Shown: positions 7,992 through 15,154 of the stretch, in pieces
How the letters are laid out: every line of letters starts with the position of its first letter
How positions within the stretch are numbered: the stretch's first letter is position 1
From: Cytidiella melzeri
Taxonomy: Eukaryota; Basidiomycota; Agaricomycetes; Polyporales; Irpicaceae
Assembly (NCBI GenBank): GCA_022592445.1
Contig: JABYQR010000558.1
Coordinates: 1-20,160 of the forward strand
Reading direction: 5' to 3'
DNA length: 20,160 nt
The notes under the pieces: generated by a model
Database searches by the model: none
What the model was told of the DNA's origin: nothing
Seen by the model: only the letters and a program-made list of their open reading frames with translations
Made by a program: the position numbers and the translations under genes

Positions 7992-8743
7992 CTAGAATGA
8001 TACGAAGTACTCGTCCGACCAAACTCTGTCTAAAGCTTTGAACACTTGTTCGTAGTTCCTTCTTAGACCCTTGAAACTGATTCCTCCTATTGCCTTTAAA
8101 CCCCAATCCAGCAGCTGCCACTCACGCTGAGTGTGACAGTGGCTCGGGTTGGTAGCTCCTCCAGAAGCTTTTCTAACTTCTGTTTCTCTTGCTCAAAGTT
8201 ACCCTCGTGCCTTCGTGAAGCTGTTGGTACTTGTCATGGTGGGTAGAATCGACAGGCGTTGGAGGGTGGCAGTGAGCTTTGGAGTGAAGATTCCTTGAAG
8301 TCTTCAAGGGTGTGCTTTTGGAAGTGATGAGAGTCGGCTTTGCGGCTATGAGGGCTGCACCAGGGTTGGTGGCTGGCCGGGCTGGGAAGCGTTCTGCTAA
8401 CAAGGCTTCTTAGGAAGACTTGCTAAGGCCTCAGCTCGTTCGCGTGCGGTACGGGCAGCGAACTCTTTGGACTCAGCACGGAGTTTCTCAAACTCCTCTG
8501 CAGTGGGGAATCTGTGTGTGAGGGCAGAACCCTTGGGTTTACGGCGACCGACGTAGGAGGCAATAGCCTTGAGCTCCTTCTCCGTGTACTTGTGGCTCTT
8601 GCCACGTGCGTGTTCTGCGTCGAGTTGATCAAACACGGCCTGGGGCAAGGCGCGATGGATCTTGACTTCTCGACGCGCTTGGTTCAGATCCTTGTGCAAA
8701 GGATCTGGACGAGCGGTGAAACGGGAGTGGGATTCTTTCGGCA
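7992..8743 (-). pseudogene. Element 2 upstream accessory ORF of unknown function
   Basis: An extra minus-strand coding stretch between primer site and gag, absent from textbook Ty3 elements. It starts PKESHSRFTARPDPLHKD, with no in-frame genomic ATG; the codon before P is GTG at 8744-8742. It runs about 115 codons, rich in Lys, Arg, Glu and Ala. It continues across single-base shifts near 8403, 8205 and 8118. Later parts are a proline-rich region, a charged coil (FEQEKQKLEKLLEELPTRA) and a C-terminal LLDWGLKAIGGISFKGLRR followed by a hydrophobic helix to a TAG at 7992-7994. The N-terminus (MP..SRF.AR) and the GxISF...RR end resemble the ORF in the leader of element 1. The function is unknown; a basic, coiled-coil nucleic-acid-binding or Gag-like role is possible. 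Confidence 0.55.
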
Positions 8744-8812
8744 CTAAGAATCAACCACGGAAAGTGAACGAGTCAGCGATCAAGCACGTCAAGACGGACG
8801 GCGATGGCTTAC
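8744..8812 (-). other. Candidate 69-nt leader intron that creates an AUG
   Basis: On the minus strand the donor GAGA|GTAAGC (GT at 8812-8811) and the acceptor TTCTTAG|TG (AG at 8745-8744) enclose 69 nt. A branch-like CTGAC lies at 8776-8772, 28 nt before the acceptor. Length, donor, branch and acceptor all fit basidiomycete introns. Joining A8813 to T8743-G8742 makes ATG in frame with the accessory ORF, which otherwise has only GTG. Confidence 0.5.
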
Positions 8813-8904
8813 TCTCAAACGTAGGGGGGAATAAACTTTTTAAAACTGGGGGGACAGGAAGACTTGATCCAAGCTAAGGGCAGTCGTGCCGGTAGCTGTG
8901 TGGT

Positions 8905-8916
8905 ATCTTGACCTAA
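8905..8916 (-). other. Primer-binding site of element 2
   Basis: The minus strand reads TTAGGTCAAGAT right after the 5' LTR end. It does not begin with TGG, as tRNA-primed sites do. The same 12-mer follows the LTR of element 4 at 15143-15154. Its AGGTCAAGAT part is the exact complement of the predicted RNA 5' end at 9139-9148. Confidence 0.75.
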
Positions 8917-9615
8917 TGTGCGGAGCGACTGCTGCTATACTGCTAAACCCTAAACAAGGGCAGAGAAGAGGGGAGTGGAAGTGGAAGTGGATCTCCAACG
9001 ACGACAACGAGGTCAAAGTCGATGATGAGCAGGCAAGCAGGCTCAGAGGCCGGATACTGGCAGTGCAAATGACGAAGTTAATATCAGACTAATACTAGGT
9101 TACATTGAGTAACTCACCTGGCAGTGCAAATGATGAAGAGGTCAAGATGCAGAACCAGGGAGGGTAAGGGGTACTATATATACTGTGTTTGGGTGGTCTG
9201 TGCACCAGTTCCCACACTAGGGACTGGAGTAACTGTGGGGCTGGAGTAACAATAGAACAATAAGGGACCAGGGTACGTAGAACAATAGAGCTAGAACAAT
9301 AGAACAATAGAACAATAGAATAGGAACAATAGAACAATAGAAACTGGGGGAATTTCTGGGGAATCCCTGGGGAATCCCTATCAATGGAAGTTGAACAATA
9401 GAACAATAGCCTAGGTTGATCTGGAACCGCTCCAGATTGAGTCTAGAGTTTGGGTCTGGACTATTGATAAATAAGGCAGGATGTCACGTGACCCGGGTTA
9501 GGGTTAGGTCCGGTAACACTCCTAGCCGGAAAATAAGCGCTCTAGATAGGCGCCTAAGGCTGTAAACTTGTGACATTGTTGGAAAAATCCGGTCTCTGTT
9601 GGACTATCCATGTCA
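8917..9615 (-). repeat. Element 2 5' LTR (699 bp)
   Basis: Direct repeat of 1912-2611 and promoter-bearing copy for element 2. TATA box at 9175-9182, predicted RNA start about 9148, donor-like GTGAGT at 9112-9117, AACAATAG array 9248-9409, CACGTG at 9485-9490. It ends at CA 9614-9615 (plus strand), next to the right target-site duplication. One base is missing near 8919 compared with the other copy. Confidence 0.95.
9248..9409 (-). repeat. AACAATAG array in U3 (right LTR)
   Basis: Second copy of the 8-bp repeat array, upstream of the TATA box that would drive element 2. It has the same block structure as the left copy. Confidence 0.7.
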
Positions 9616-9620
9616 TTAGT
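9616..9620. repeat. Target-site duplication, right (TTAGT)
   Basis: Exact copy of 1907-1911, adjacent to the CA end of the right LTR. It marks the point where the leader of element 1 resumes. Confidence 0.92.
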
Positions 9621-9773
9621 TAGCAAAGGATAAGCGAAATACTATTTCTAGTATAAGAAGAAGAGAAAACACCACTTTTCACACATTGAACTCTTGTCAG
9701 AGTTGTTTTCACACATTAAATCCTTTTCAGGAAATTGTCACCGAGTAAAATGAGGCTTATCAGCCCATACATT

Positions 9774-10551
9774 TTATTCTGTTTCCGCATACACAAAGGC
9801 GTTCATGTCAAACAGCCCTTCTAATAACTCTAGGATATAACCCATCTTCGATGTATGTCTACAAAGCTAATCCTGCCTAAACTTTTTAAGTCCTTTTTTA
9901 ACATCCTCCATTCCCTATTCAACATCTTGTCCGTGTGATTCTCCTTGAACCACTGCTCAATCATGAGACACGACCAATCAGCAGCTGGGCTTTCTCCCAA
10001 CGAGTGTTGAGCTGGTGGTTAGACAATTTCCCACCCCTCGAGAAGGAGGCGTCCAGCTTCTTGAGCACAGGCTCAAGCCTTTGACAGGCTGCTGTGACCA
10101 TCAGTTCGAACTCCTGTTGACGAAGCATGAGCTTCCTTTTACGGAAGTGGAGAAAAGCGGGGAGCGGAGTGGGAGTGGGGATGTAAGCGTGTTGGTTGCG
10201 CTCTTCAATACGCTGGAGAAGGGTAAGCTTTTCAGCCTTTCCCTTCTCCTGCTTCTCGATACGGTCGAGAAGGCTGAGTTGAGACATGAGGTGGGAAACC
10301 TTTCTCATATGATCCTGGTCTTCCTCATGCTCAATGGTGTCACGAGCCTGCTCCCCGAGGTCGATCCTCTTGATGAGGGGCTTGTTGTCGGGATACTTGA
10401 GCCGGCGAGGCTTGCCAGCATCCTTGAAATTGTCAAGTGTCTCCTTGGAGACTGTGAGGCATTCTTGAAGTCCAGTGACTTTGTTGCGGACAGGGATGGA
10501 GTAAGGGGTCTTGCAACCAGACCTAGCAGCGATGAAGCGGGAAAGTGGCAT
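9774..10551 (-). pseudogene. Element 1 upstream accessory ORF of unknown function
   Basis: Minus-strand ORF between the primer site and gag of element 1. The likely start is ATG 10551 (MPLSRFIAARSGCKTPYS, in ACC-ATG context); another ATG lies seven codons upstream. The open frame to 9961 is highly charged. It contains a probable coiled coil (VSHLMSQLSLLDRIEKQEKG and following), a proline stretch (IPTPTPLPAF) and a second helical part (EPVLKKLDASF). After the stop near 9961 it continues by one-base shifts: MIEQWFKENHTDKMLNREWR near 9964, LGRISFVDIHRRW, then LELLEGLFDMNAFVYAETE to a TAA at 9774-9776. N- and C-terminal motifs match the accessory ORF of element 2. No known domain is recognised; a disrupted host gene is the alternative. 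Confidence 0.5.
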
Positions 10552-10748
10552 GGTGACTGTGTGACAATGCATGATGAGCTTGACAGCTCAGCGGTGTGCG
10601 AAACAAATCTCCATAAAGGAGAGGTCCTGTGTGTGCGTGGGGTAGTGCCGGCGTTGGCCTGGACTCTCTCTCCAGGTCCGGTGGTGTAAGGATCTCCGTC
10701 ATGGTTCCACCCATGCGGCAAATGGTTGGCGAATCAGTATTACACTGA

Positions 10749-10757
10749 CCCTAAGTC
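10749..10757 (-). other. Putative primer site of element 1
   Basis: Minus strand GACTTAGGG directly after a possible LTR end (GGTCA at 10758). It pairs with CCCTCAGTC at 11269-11261 in 8 of 9 positions; that stretch begins 30 nt from the TATA box. The logic is the same as in element 2. The call is tentative because the second LTR is not in the window. Confidence 0.45.
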
Positions 10758-11291
10758 TGACCAGAACAAGTTACCCGTCTTTGTGCCTAGGCACTCATGG
10801 GTTTCTAGTCCTGTTGTCTAGCTCTTATAACGAGCTGTCTGACACCAGACTCCACTATCGCCTGTGGGGAGGCACACTTTCATCATGTTGGCATAATGCC
10901 AACCCCTGCTCTGATCAGCTCTAAGAGTGTTGGGCGAGAGGGTGATTCAAGTTGTGCACATCAAGGCAAAGCCTAGACATGACTACCACTTAAAGCCTAT
11001 GGTCCAGCTACCTCTATTTCTAGAGGATTTGTAAGGGGGCCCACGCACAGGCACAAGACCTAGAAGAAAGGGGAAAGAAACCTCCAGCACGTCCAGAGAC
11101 GTGAGGGAGTAGGGGCAGTCTTATCCAAATGTAACAGTTAAGGTTACACTCACCAGATAAGTGTTTAACTTGAGGGGGAGATAGAGATATAGAGAGTAAG
11201 AGGTGTGGTGAGCGAAGTACTGGAGAGTACAAGGTAGTCCTTTATCAACAGAGTGGATAAGACTGAGGGGATATGCCCTCAGGAGTGCCTC

Positions 11292-11299
11292 TATATATA
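11292..11299 (-). promoter_or_regulatory. TATA box, element 1 LTR
   Basis: TATATATA on the minus strand. The sequence 30 nt downstream (CCCTCAGTC at 11269-11261) matches the complement of the putative primer site, which supports RNA start there. Confidence 0.55.
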
Positions 11300-11491
11300 C
11301 ATGAAGGGGAGGACCCCAGGTACTACCCTAAGACCCCTAATACCTACATGAGTAAGCGAAGTAATCTACCTTACTAAGCATGCCCTATGCCCTAGTGGTG
11401 CCACTTCAATAATCAACCAATAGCAATTGTCCCCATGACCTGACCCCAAGGCTAGACTTGTTCTAGCTTGTTCTAAGACAAGGCTAGACTT

Positions 11492-11510
11492 TTCCAGAAG
11501 GTTCTAAGAA
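11492..11510. promoter_or_regulatory. Heat-shock-element-like site in U3 of element 1
   Basis: TTCCAGAAGGTTC gives three alternating units TTC-nn-GAA-nn-TTC, followed three bases later by GAA. Several more TTC/GAA units lie in the next 90 bases. It is about 200 bp upstream of the TATA box. This matches the fungal Hsf1 consensus, but binding is inferred. Confidence 0.4.
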
Positions 11511-11616
11511 CTATGACATCATCTAATGGAATGTTCTATACTATGACATCATAGTTCCAGCATGTTCCACAAGGTTCCAGAGAGTTCTATCATGTGATAC
11601 ACAAATAAGGAAAGGA

Positions 11617-11766
11617 GCGCATCAGCGCATCAGAGACAGGAGGCGCATCAGCGCATCAATTGATAGGCACTGAGAATAAGCACCGGAATAGGTGCCTGAT
11701 AAGCGCCAGATAAGCGCCTAAATAGACACCGGATAAGTGCTGGATAAGCGCTTGACAAGCGCTTAA
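11617..11766. repeat. Short repeats GCGCATCA and ATAAGCGC
   Basis: Four copies of GCGCATCA (11617-11658) are followed by several degenerate copies of a GATAAGCGC(C) unit (about 11697-11765). They lie close to the 5' end of U3. A shorter version (ATAAGCGC...ATAGGCGCC) lies at the same place in the LTRs of element 2. Confidence 0.6.
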
Positions 11767-11837
11767 ATATTCCCAATAATACCGTTGCCTGGTAAGGCAA
11801 GTCTTGTAGAAACATTAAAAATCTGTGACAGTTTCAT

Positions 11838-12390
11838 CAGCAGCCAGCACTGCGTTCAATTGGTCGACAAAGTTTCACAACCACTGAGTTCCAAGCAGGA
11901 GTTACAGCTGTGGCAGTTTCAATGGGGGTGAGGCAGTTCAGACATTAACAGCACATGGTTGCATTGGCAGCAAGCACTGCATTCGATTGGTTCACAAAGT
12001 TTCACAACCACTACTCTCTAAGCAGAAGTTACAATCAGAACACAATCTGTGGCAGTTCCAATAGGGGTGATGCAGCTAAGACATCAACAGGACATGGTTG
12101 CATCAGCAGCAACCACAGCATCAGATTATTCCACAAAGTTTCACAACCATGAGTTGCTCTCTAAGGAGGAGTTACAATCAGAACACAGGCTGCGGCAGTT
12201 CTAGTGAGGCTGATGCAGTTCAGACATCAACAGGACATGGTTGCATCACCATAGAGCACTGCCTTTGGTTTTTTCCACACAGTTTCACAACCACTAGTTG
12301 CTCCATAAGCAGGTGTTACAATCAGAACACAACCTGTGGCAGCTCCAATGTGGGTGAGGCAGTGCAGACATCAACAGGACACATGTAACA
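11838..12390. repeat. Four-copy tandem repeat, about 127-144 bp per unit
   Basis: The anchor GTTTCACAACC recurs at 11872, 11999, 12138 and 12282, giving periods of 127, 139 and 144. Each unit also shares an AGTTACAATCAGAACAC block and a GACATCAACAGGACA block in the later copies. Units are diverged. Translated frames show repeated SYNQNT..CGSS peptides, but the reading frame is not kept between all units, so I treat it as non-coding. It starts a few bases after the outer end of the element 1 LTR. Confidence 0.8.
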
Positions 12391-13756
12391 TGTTCTAGCA
12401 ACTGATCTGATGAGACACCCTCAAGCCCTTTGTTCCCGAAGCAAATAATTTTGTAGAATCAGCAGTGAACACAGCACAAGATTAATGACAAGATAGATCA
12501 ACCCCCTTGCTACCATTGATGACTACCTTCATCAATGTGTGTCTCCTTTTTACGCAACCAAAGTTATCAATTGTACTACAGCCACTTTATCCCAGATCAA
12601 GTTGCCTATCAAAGGTGTCATCAATAGCAAATGCCTGTAATACAGCCAATATTCATGACCAGATGGCTTGGCAAGATCCTTGCCAGGAACAGAGTTGTTG
12701 GCTGGGGTTCTTTTTGGTCACAAAGTCACAGGTGCAATTAACTATTTCACGCTATATAATTTATTCATCTGGCTATCAATACCATAATCACTTGTAACCC
12801 TGCTCCTGCAGTTTACCAATTTTATCTCAATTATTTACCATAGTTCAACACCATTCAGAAGAAGACACATTTCAAACAATCTTTATCTTTGTTTCAATTC
12901 TGTAATAACACCCATTACTGCACTTCAAACAATACAGCACAGTCCCTCTTCTTTCATGAATGATTGTGTGCTCCAGTGAAGACAAACTACCAACTTACTA
13001 AACATTACTCATTGAAGAAGCTATCCCCAACAAAATTACTTGTTCAGGCTGCTACCAGCACCAAGTTTACTCACAAATCTGGCTCAAAAAGTGATATTTC
13101 ATTCAATCTTCAGGAATTGTACTTGCCGCTTGCCGGCCTTGCTAACGCTAGTAGGAAGGGTGAACACCCTACTATACTCTAAGTACCCTTACCTCTACCC
13201 TCACCCTAGTAGAGGATAAAGGGTTTGCCAAGGGTTTGAGGGATTAGCAACCCTTTAGGGGTTTACTTCCAGGGTATAATGGGTTTTAGCACATGATTTT
13301 TATGTTACTACTGTCTCCTTGCTATCCTGATCACCATGATTTTTAGATTAGCAATGCTAGAAAGCAGGAAGTATAATCCTTTGCTATTCATTAGCAGCTT
13401 GACCAAATGATCTCGTTTGAAAATAGCTACTTTGATGAGTACTTATGTTAGTAGCAAATCAAACAAGTTATATAGCCTGAAATATTTATCTGGACAATTA
13501 ACTTTCTTACCAAGAACAGTAAAGAACTTTCTCTCTGGTATGGTGCATGTCACTTAGATGCCACCACTTTTGTACAAGGTTTTGGGAATGTCATTCCTGA
13601 TGGCAATAGTTAGTTGCTCTTGTGAATAGATCAAGAATAACGTGCATAGCAATCCCTCTAGAGGAATTGCCCGTATTCAAAATCAAAAATGTTGTGTCAG
13701 CCAATTTTGCCACTGCCATATATGGAAATTGCCATTACTATATATGGTATGTTATG
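12391..13756. other. AT-rich stretch without a supportable gene
   Basis: Only short unsupported frames are seen. At 13140-13290 there is a cluster of AAGGGTTT / ACCCTA words with small inverted repeats (GTAGG...GGGTG/CACCCTAC), which might be the decayed terminal part of the DNA transposon whose transposase remnant follows. A CCATATATGG palindrome is at 13716-13725. Nothing else stands out. Confidence 0.5.
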
Positions 13757-14411
13757 TCAGCCATCCATCATTTTTGCCAGCTGCTCTGGGACTCGACAAT
13801 GGGAGGTGTATTGGTGGGAACTGAATGATTGGGCTTTGCACTGAGCCTCTTTCACATCCAACCCTTCTTTATACCTGTCAATGAATCTCCACATGTGATG
13901 CTCCAATTTCTGAATGTGCTCTATTGGAACTGAGGCAAGTGCTTCTGGCATGTTCTGATGTCAAAAGTATAGTCGCAATGCTCCCGTGGATATTTCTTGA
14001 CAGCACCCCAAAAGTACTCAATGAAATTTATTTCACAATGAAACTTCAGAAGGAAGATGCATATATGTCCTGCAGGCCAACCAGTAATGCATCAAAGGCA
14101 GCAATAATATTTAAGGTGTACCAGCGGCTTCAATCACTTCCTGAACAAGTGATTTCTGCGCAAGAAAGTCTGGTTGATGGCCAAGCATCTGCTTCGCACA
14201 ACAGTCTGATGAGGTAACTGAACAGGTGCTCTTGTATTTCATGGAAAGGCCAGCACGCCAAAAGCCGGGCTCTTGCAGAACATATGGCATTCCCTTCGGC
14301 TGATTTGGATACTGTCGGTGATCAGCAGGAAATGTCATCAATTGGATTACCCTCTGCCCATTCTGCATAGACCAGCTGTCTTGCATACATGCTTGCTTCC
14401 CTCCATGGTGC
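13757..14411 (-). pseudogene. DDE transposase remnant (Tc1/mariner-IS630-like), 3' part
   Basis: C-terminal part of a cut-and-paste transposase. From the right it reads SMQNGQRVIQLMTFPADHRQ, GMPYVLQEPGFWRAG, a cysteine cluster (CSVTSSDCCAKQML) and QPDFLAQKSLVQEVIEAAG. A 52-nt intron follows (donor G|GTACAC at 14121, acceptor CTGCAG at 14070, phase 1). Next comes [16 protein letters not shown], where the Glu at 14019-14017 fits the last catalytic residue of the DDE triad (compare NPIE..WG in Tc1). After a small frame change near 13955 it ends [20 protein letters not shown]...PEQLAKMMDG. The 5' part, with the first two Asp, is missing because the LTR of element 4 starts at 14412. The superfamily call rests on these motifs only. 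Confidence 0.7.
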
Positions 14412-14790
14412 TGTCGTGGATGGCCCGACTAGCCCTTATTTTTTGCAATTTACCTCTTATTTTTATCTGTAAACCTCCACGCTGCAACCTAGTTGCAACC
14501 TTCTCTGCACAAACCCTTGCACGTCTATTAAGCGCCCGTATCACGTGGCTTAGATGCTCTACATGGTCACGTTACTTGCTACTATGTCACACTGGCATGT
14601 GACTTAGCTTAAGTAAGACCACATGGCTCTGCCCATAGCTAGGTTTGATGTCATAGATACTGTTCACATGGACTCTTATTGTTCTTTCCCTATTGGTCTC
14701 GGATGTTTTCACAGGTGTGGGAATGGAATACAATAGTTGGTCTCCTTTTAGATAGATTCTCTCACGAGTAGAGTTCTTGGCAAAGTCTAG

Positions 14791-14804
14791 ACAATAGCTA
14801 TTGT
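14791..14804. promoter_or_regulatory. ACAATAG-CTATTGT palindrome in U3
   Basis: Fourteen-base perfect palindrome built from the same AACAATAG word that forms the array in the LTR of element 2. It lies about 100 bp upstream of the TATA box. The matching site in element 3 is 17729-17742. Confidence 0.5.
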
Positions 14805-14893
14805 TCTCCTTTACGTAGTTCTTTTGTTCTTTGTTCACACGGCTTCTTGCAAAGCCTGCCCTCAACATGGTCTGTGCGCAGGTCCCTGAAGTT

Positions 14894-14900
14894 TATATAA
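14894..14900 (+). promoter_or_regulatory. TATA box, element 4 LTR
   Basis: TATATAA. ATCTCGACCT starts 35 nt downstream at 14929 and is complementary, with one mismatch, to the primer site at 15143-15154. Confidence 0.6.
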
Positions 14901-14958
14901 GCAGCTGCATGTACGCTCCTAGCCCCCCATCTCGACCTCTTGGTTTTTACTGGGCTAG

Positions 14959-14964
14959 GTAAGC
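14959..14964 (+). promoter_or_regulatory. Candidate splice donor GTAAGC in R/U5
   Basis: CTAG|GTAAGC lies 30 nt after the predicted RNA start. It is at the same place as the GTGAGT donor-like site in the LTR of element 2, and the LTR of element 3 also has GTAAG here (17571-17575, minus). It is supported only by position and sequence. Confidence 0.3.
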
Positions 14965-15142
14965 AAACCCCTCTTGTACTACATAGCGGGTAGTATCAAT
15001 ATTGACTTGGTCTTTACTGGGCTAGCAACTTGCATAAAGTCTGATAGCTGGTGAGAGCACTGTGCTTCAAGCCTGCCACCACCTTTTCGTCGTCGTCCAC
15101 ATTGTGTCCCTTTTAGTTGCATCGAGCTTTGTCTCCGTGACA

Positions 15143-15154
15143 TTAGGTCAAGAT
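15143..15154 (+). other. Primer-binding site of element 4
   Basis: TTAGGTCAAGAT directly after the CA end of the LTR, identical to that of element 2. It identifies 14412-15142 as a 5' LTR in plus orientation rather than a solo LTR. Confidence 0.75.

Larger units (their letters stand above)
1912..9615 (-). mobile_element. Element 2: complete Ty3/gypsy chromovirus with LTRs and TSD
   Basis: A 7.7-kb insertion read on the minus strand: 5' LTR 9615-8917, primer site 8916-8905, leader with a candidate intron, upstream accessory ORF 8743-7992, gag, protease, RT, RNase H, integrase, chromodomain (stop at 2630-2632), polypurine tract, 3' LTR 2611-1912. The RT-RNaseH-integrase order places it in Metaviridae, and the C-terminal chromodomain makes it a chromovirus. 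The LTRs differ by about two substitutions and three one-base indels over 700 bp, which indicates a recent insertion. The internal region nevertheless contains many one-base frame changes. No separate stop is clearly conserved between gag and pol, so one long Gag-Pol polyprotein, as in Tf1/Tf2, is plausible. Confidence 0.93.
1..11830 (-). mobile_element. Element 1: Ty3/gypsy retrotransposon, interrupted host copy
   Basis: This is a minus-strand LTR retrotransposon whose 3' part (most of pol and the 3' LTR) lies left of the window. Reading along the minus strand: putative 5' LTR 11830-10758, primer site about 10757-10749, upstream accessory ORF 10551-9774, leader, gag from 1893, then protease to base 1. 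Positions 1912-9615 are a younger nested element and do not belong to it. Removing that insert and one TTAGT copy rejoins the leader about 20 bases upstream of the gag ATG. The assignment of 9621-11830 to this element is inferred from strand, order and LTR-like ends, since the second LTR is not visible. Confidence 0.7.
10758..11830 (-). repeat. Putative 5' LTR of element 1 (about 1.07 kb)
   Basis: The minus strand begins TGTCACAG at 11830 and would end GGTCA at 10758, giving TG...CA ends. Inside are a TATA box (11292-11299), a heat-shock-like element (11492-11510), two TGACATCAT repeats, and TAAGCGC and GCGCATCA repeats near the start of U3, as in the LTR of element 2. R/U5 contains small inverted repeats such as GTTGGCAT-A-ATGCCAAC (10887-10903). 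The right end is better supported than the left. Confidence 0.55.
14412..15142 (+). repeat. LTR of element 4 (731 bp), inverted relative to 17392-18149
   Basis: Begins TGTCGTGG and ends GTGACA. It is the reverse complement, with many differences, of the LTR of element 3; for example, the two share a spurious peptide MLRAGFARSRVN on opposite strands. U3 has TAAGCGC (14529-14535), CACGTG (14542-14547) and a perfect ACAATAG/CTATTGT palindrome (14791-14804). TATATAA is at 14894-14900. Two direct repeats TTTACTGGGCTAG (14946-14958, 15013-15025) lie in R/U5. Confidence 0.85.
14412..15154 (+). mobile_element. Element 4: plus-strand LTR with primer site, truncated
   Basis: LTR 14412-15142 plus the 12-bp primer site. 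No polypurine tract, gag or pol of the same family follows, so the rest was lost or replaced by the unrelated 15155-17391 stretch. It interrupts the transposase remnant to its left. The left flank GGTGC (14407-14411) has no visible partner. Confidence 0.7.

Noticed and set aside
10015..10689. Plus-strand ORF of 224 codons
   Set aside because: It is antisense to the charged minus-strand ORF of element 1. The minus frame has coiled-coil text, shared motifs with element 2 and continues past its end, whereas the plus frame shows no domain.
11955..12388. Repeat-peptide ORFs with SYNQNT..CGSS units
   Set aside because: They follow the tandem DNA repeat; unit lengths of 127 and 139 are not multiples of three and the frame switches between ORFs.
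13716..13725. CCATATATGG (CArG-box-like palindrome)
   Set aside because: A single site in AT-rich DNA, not near a supportable promoter.
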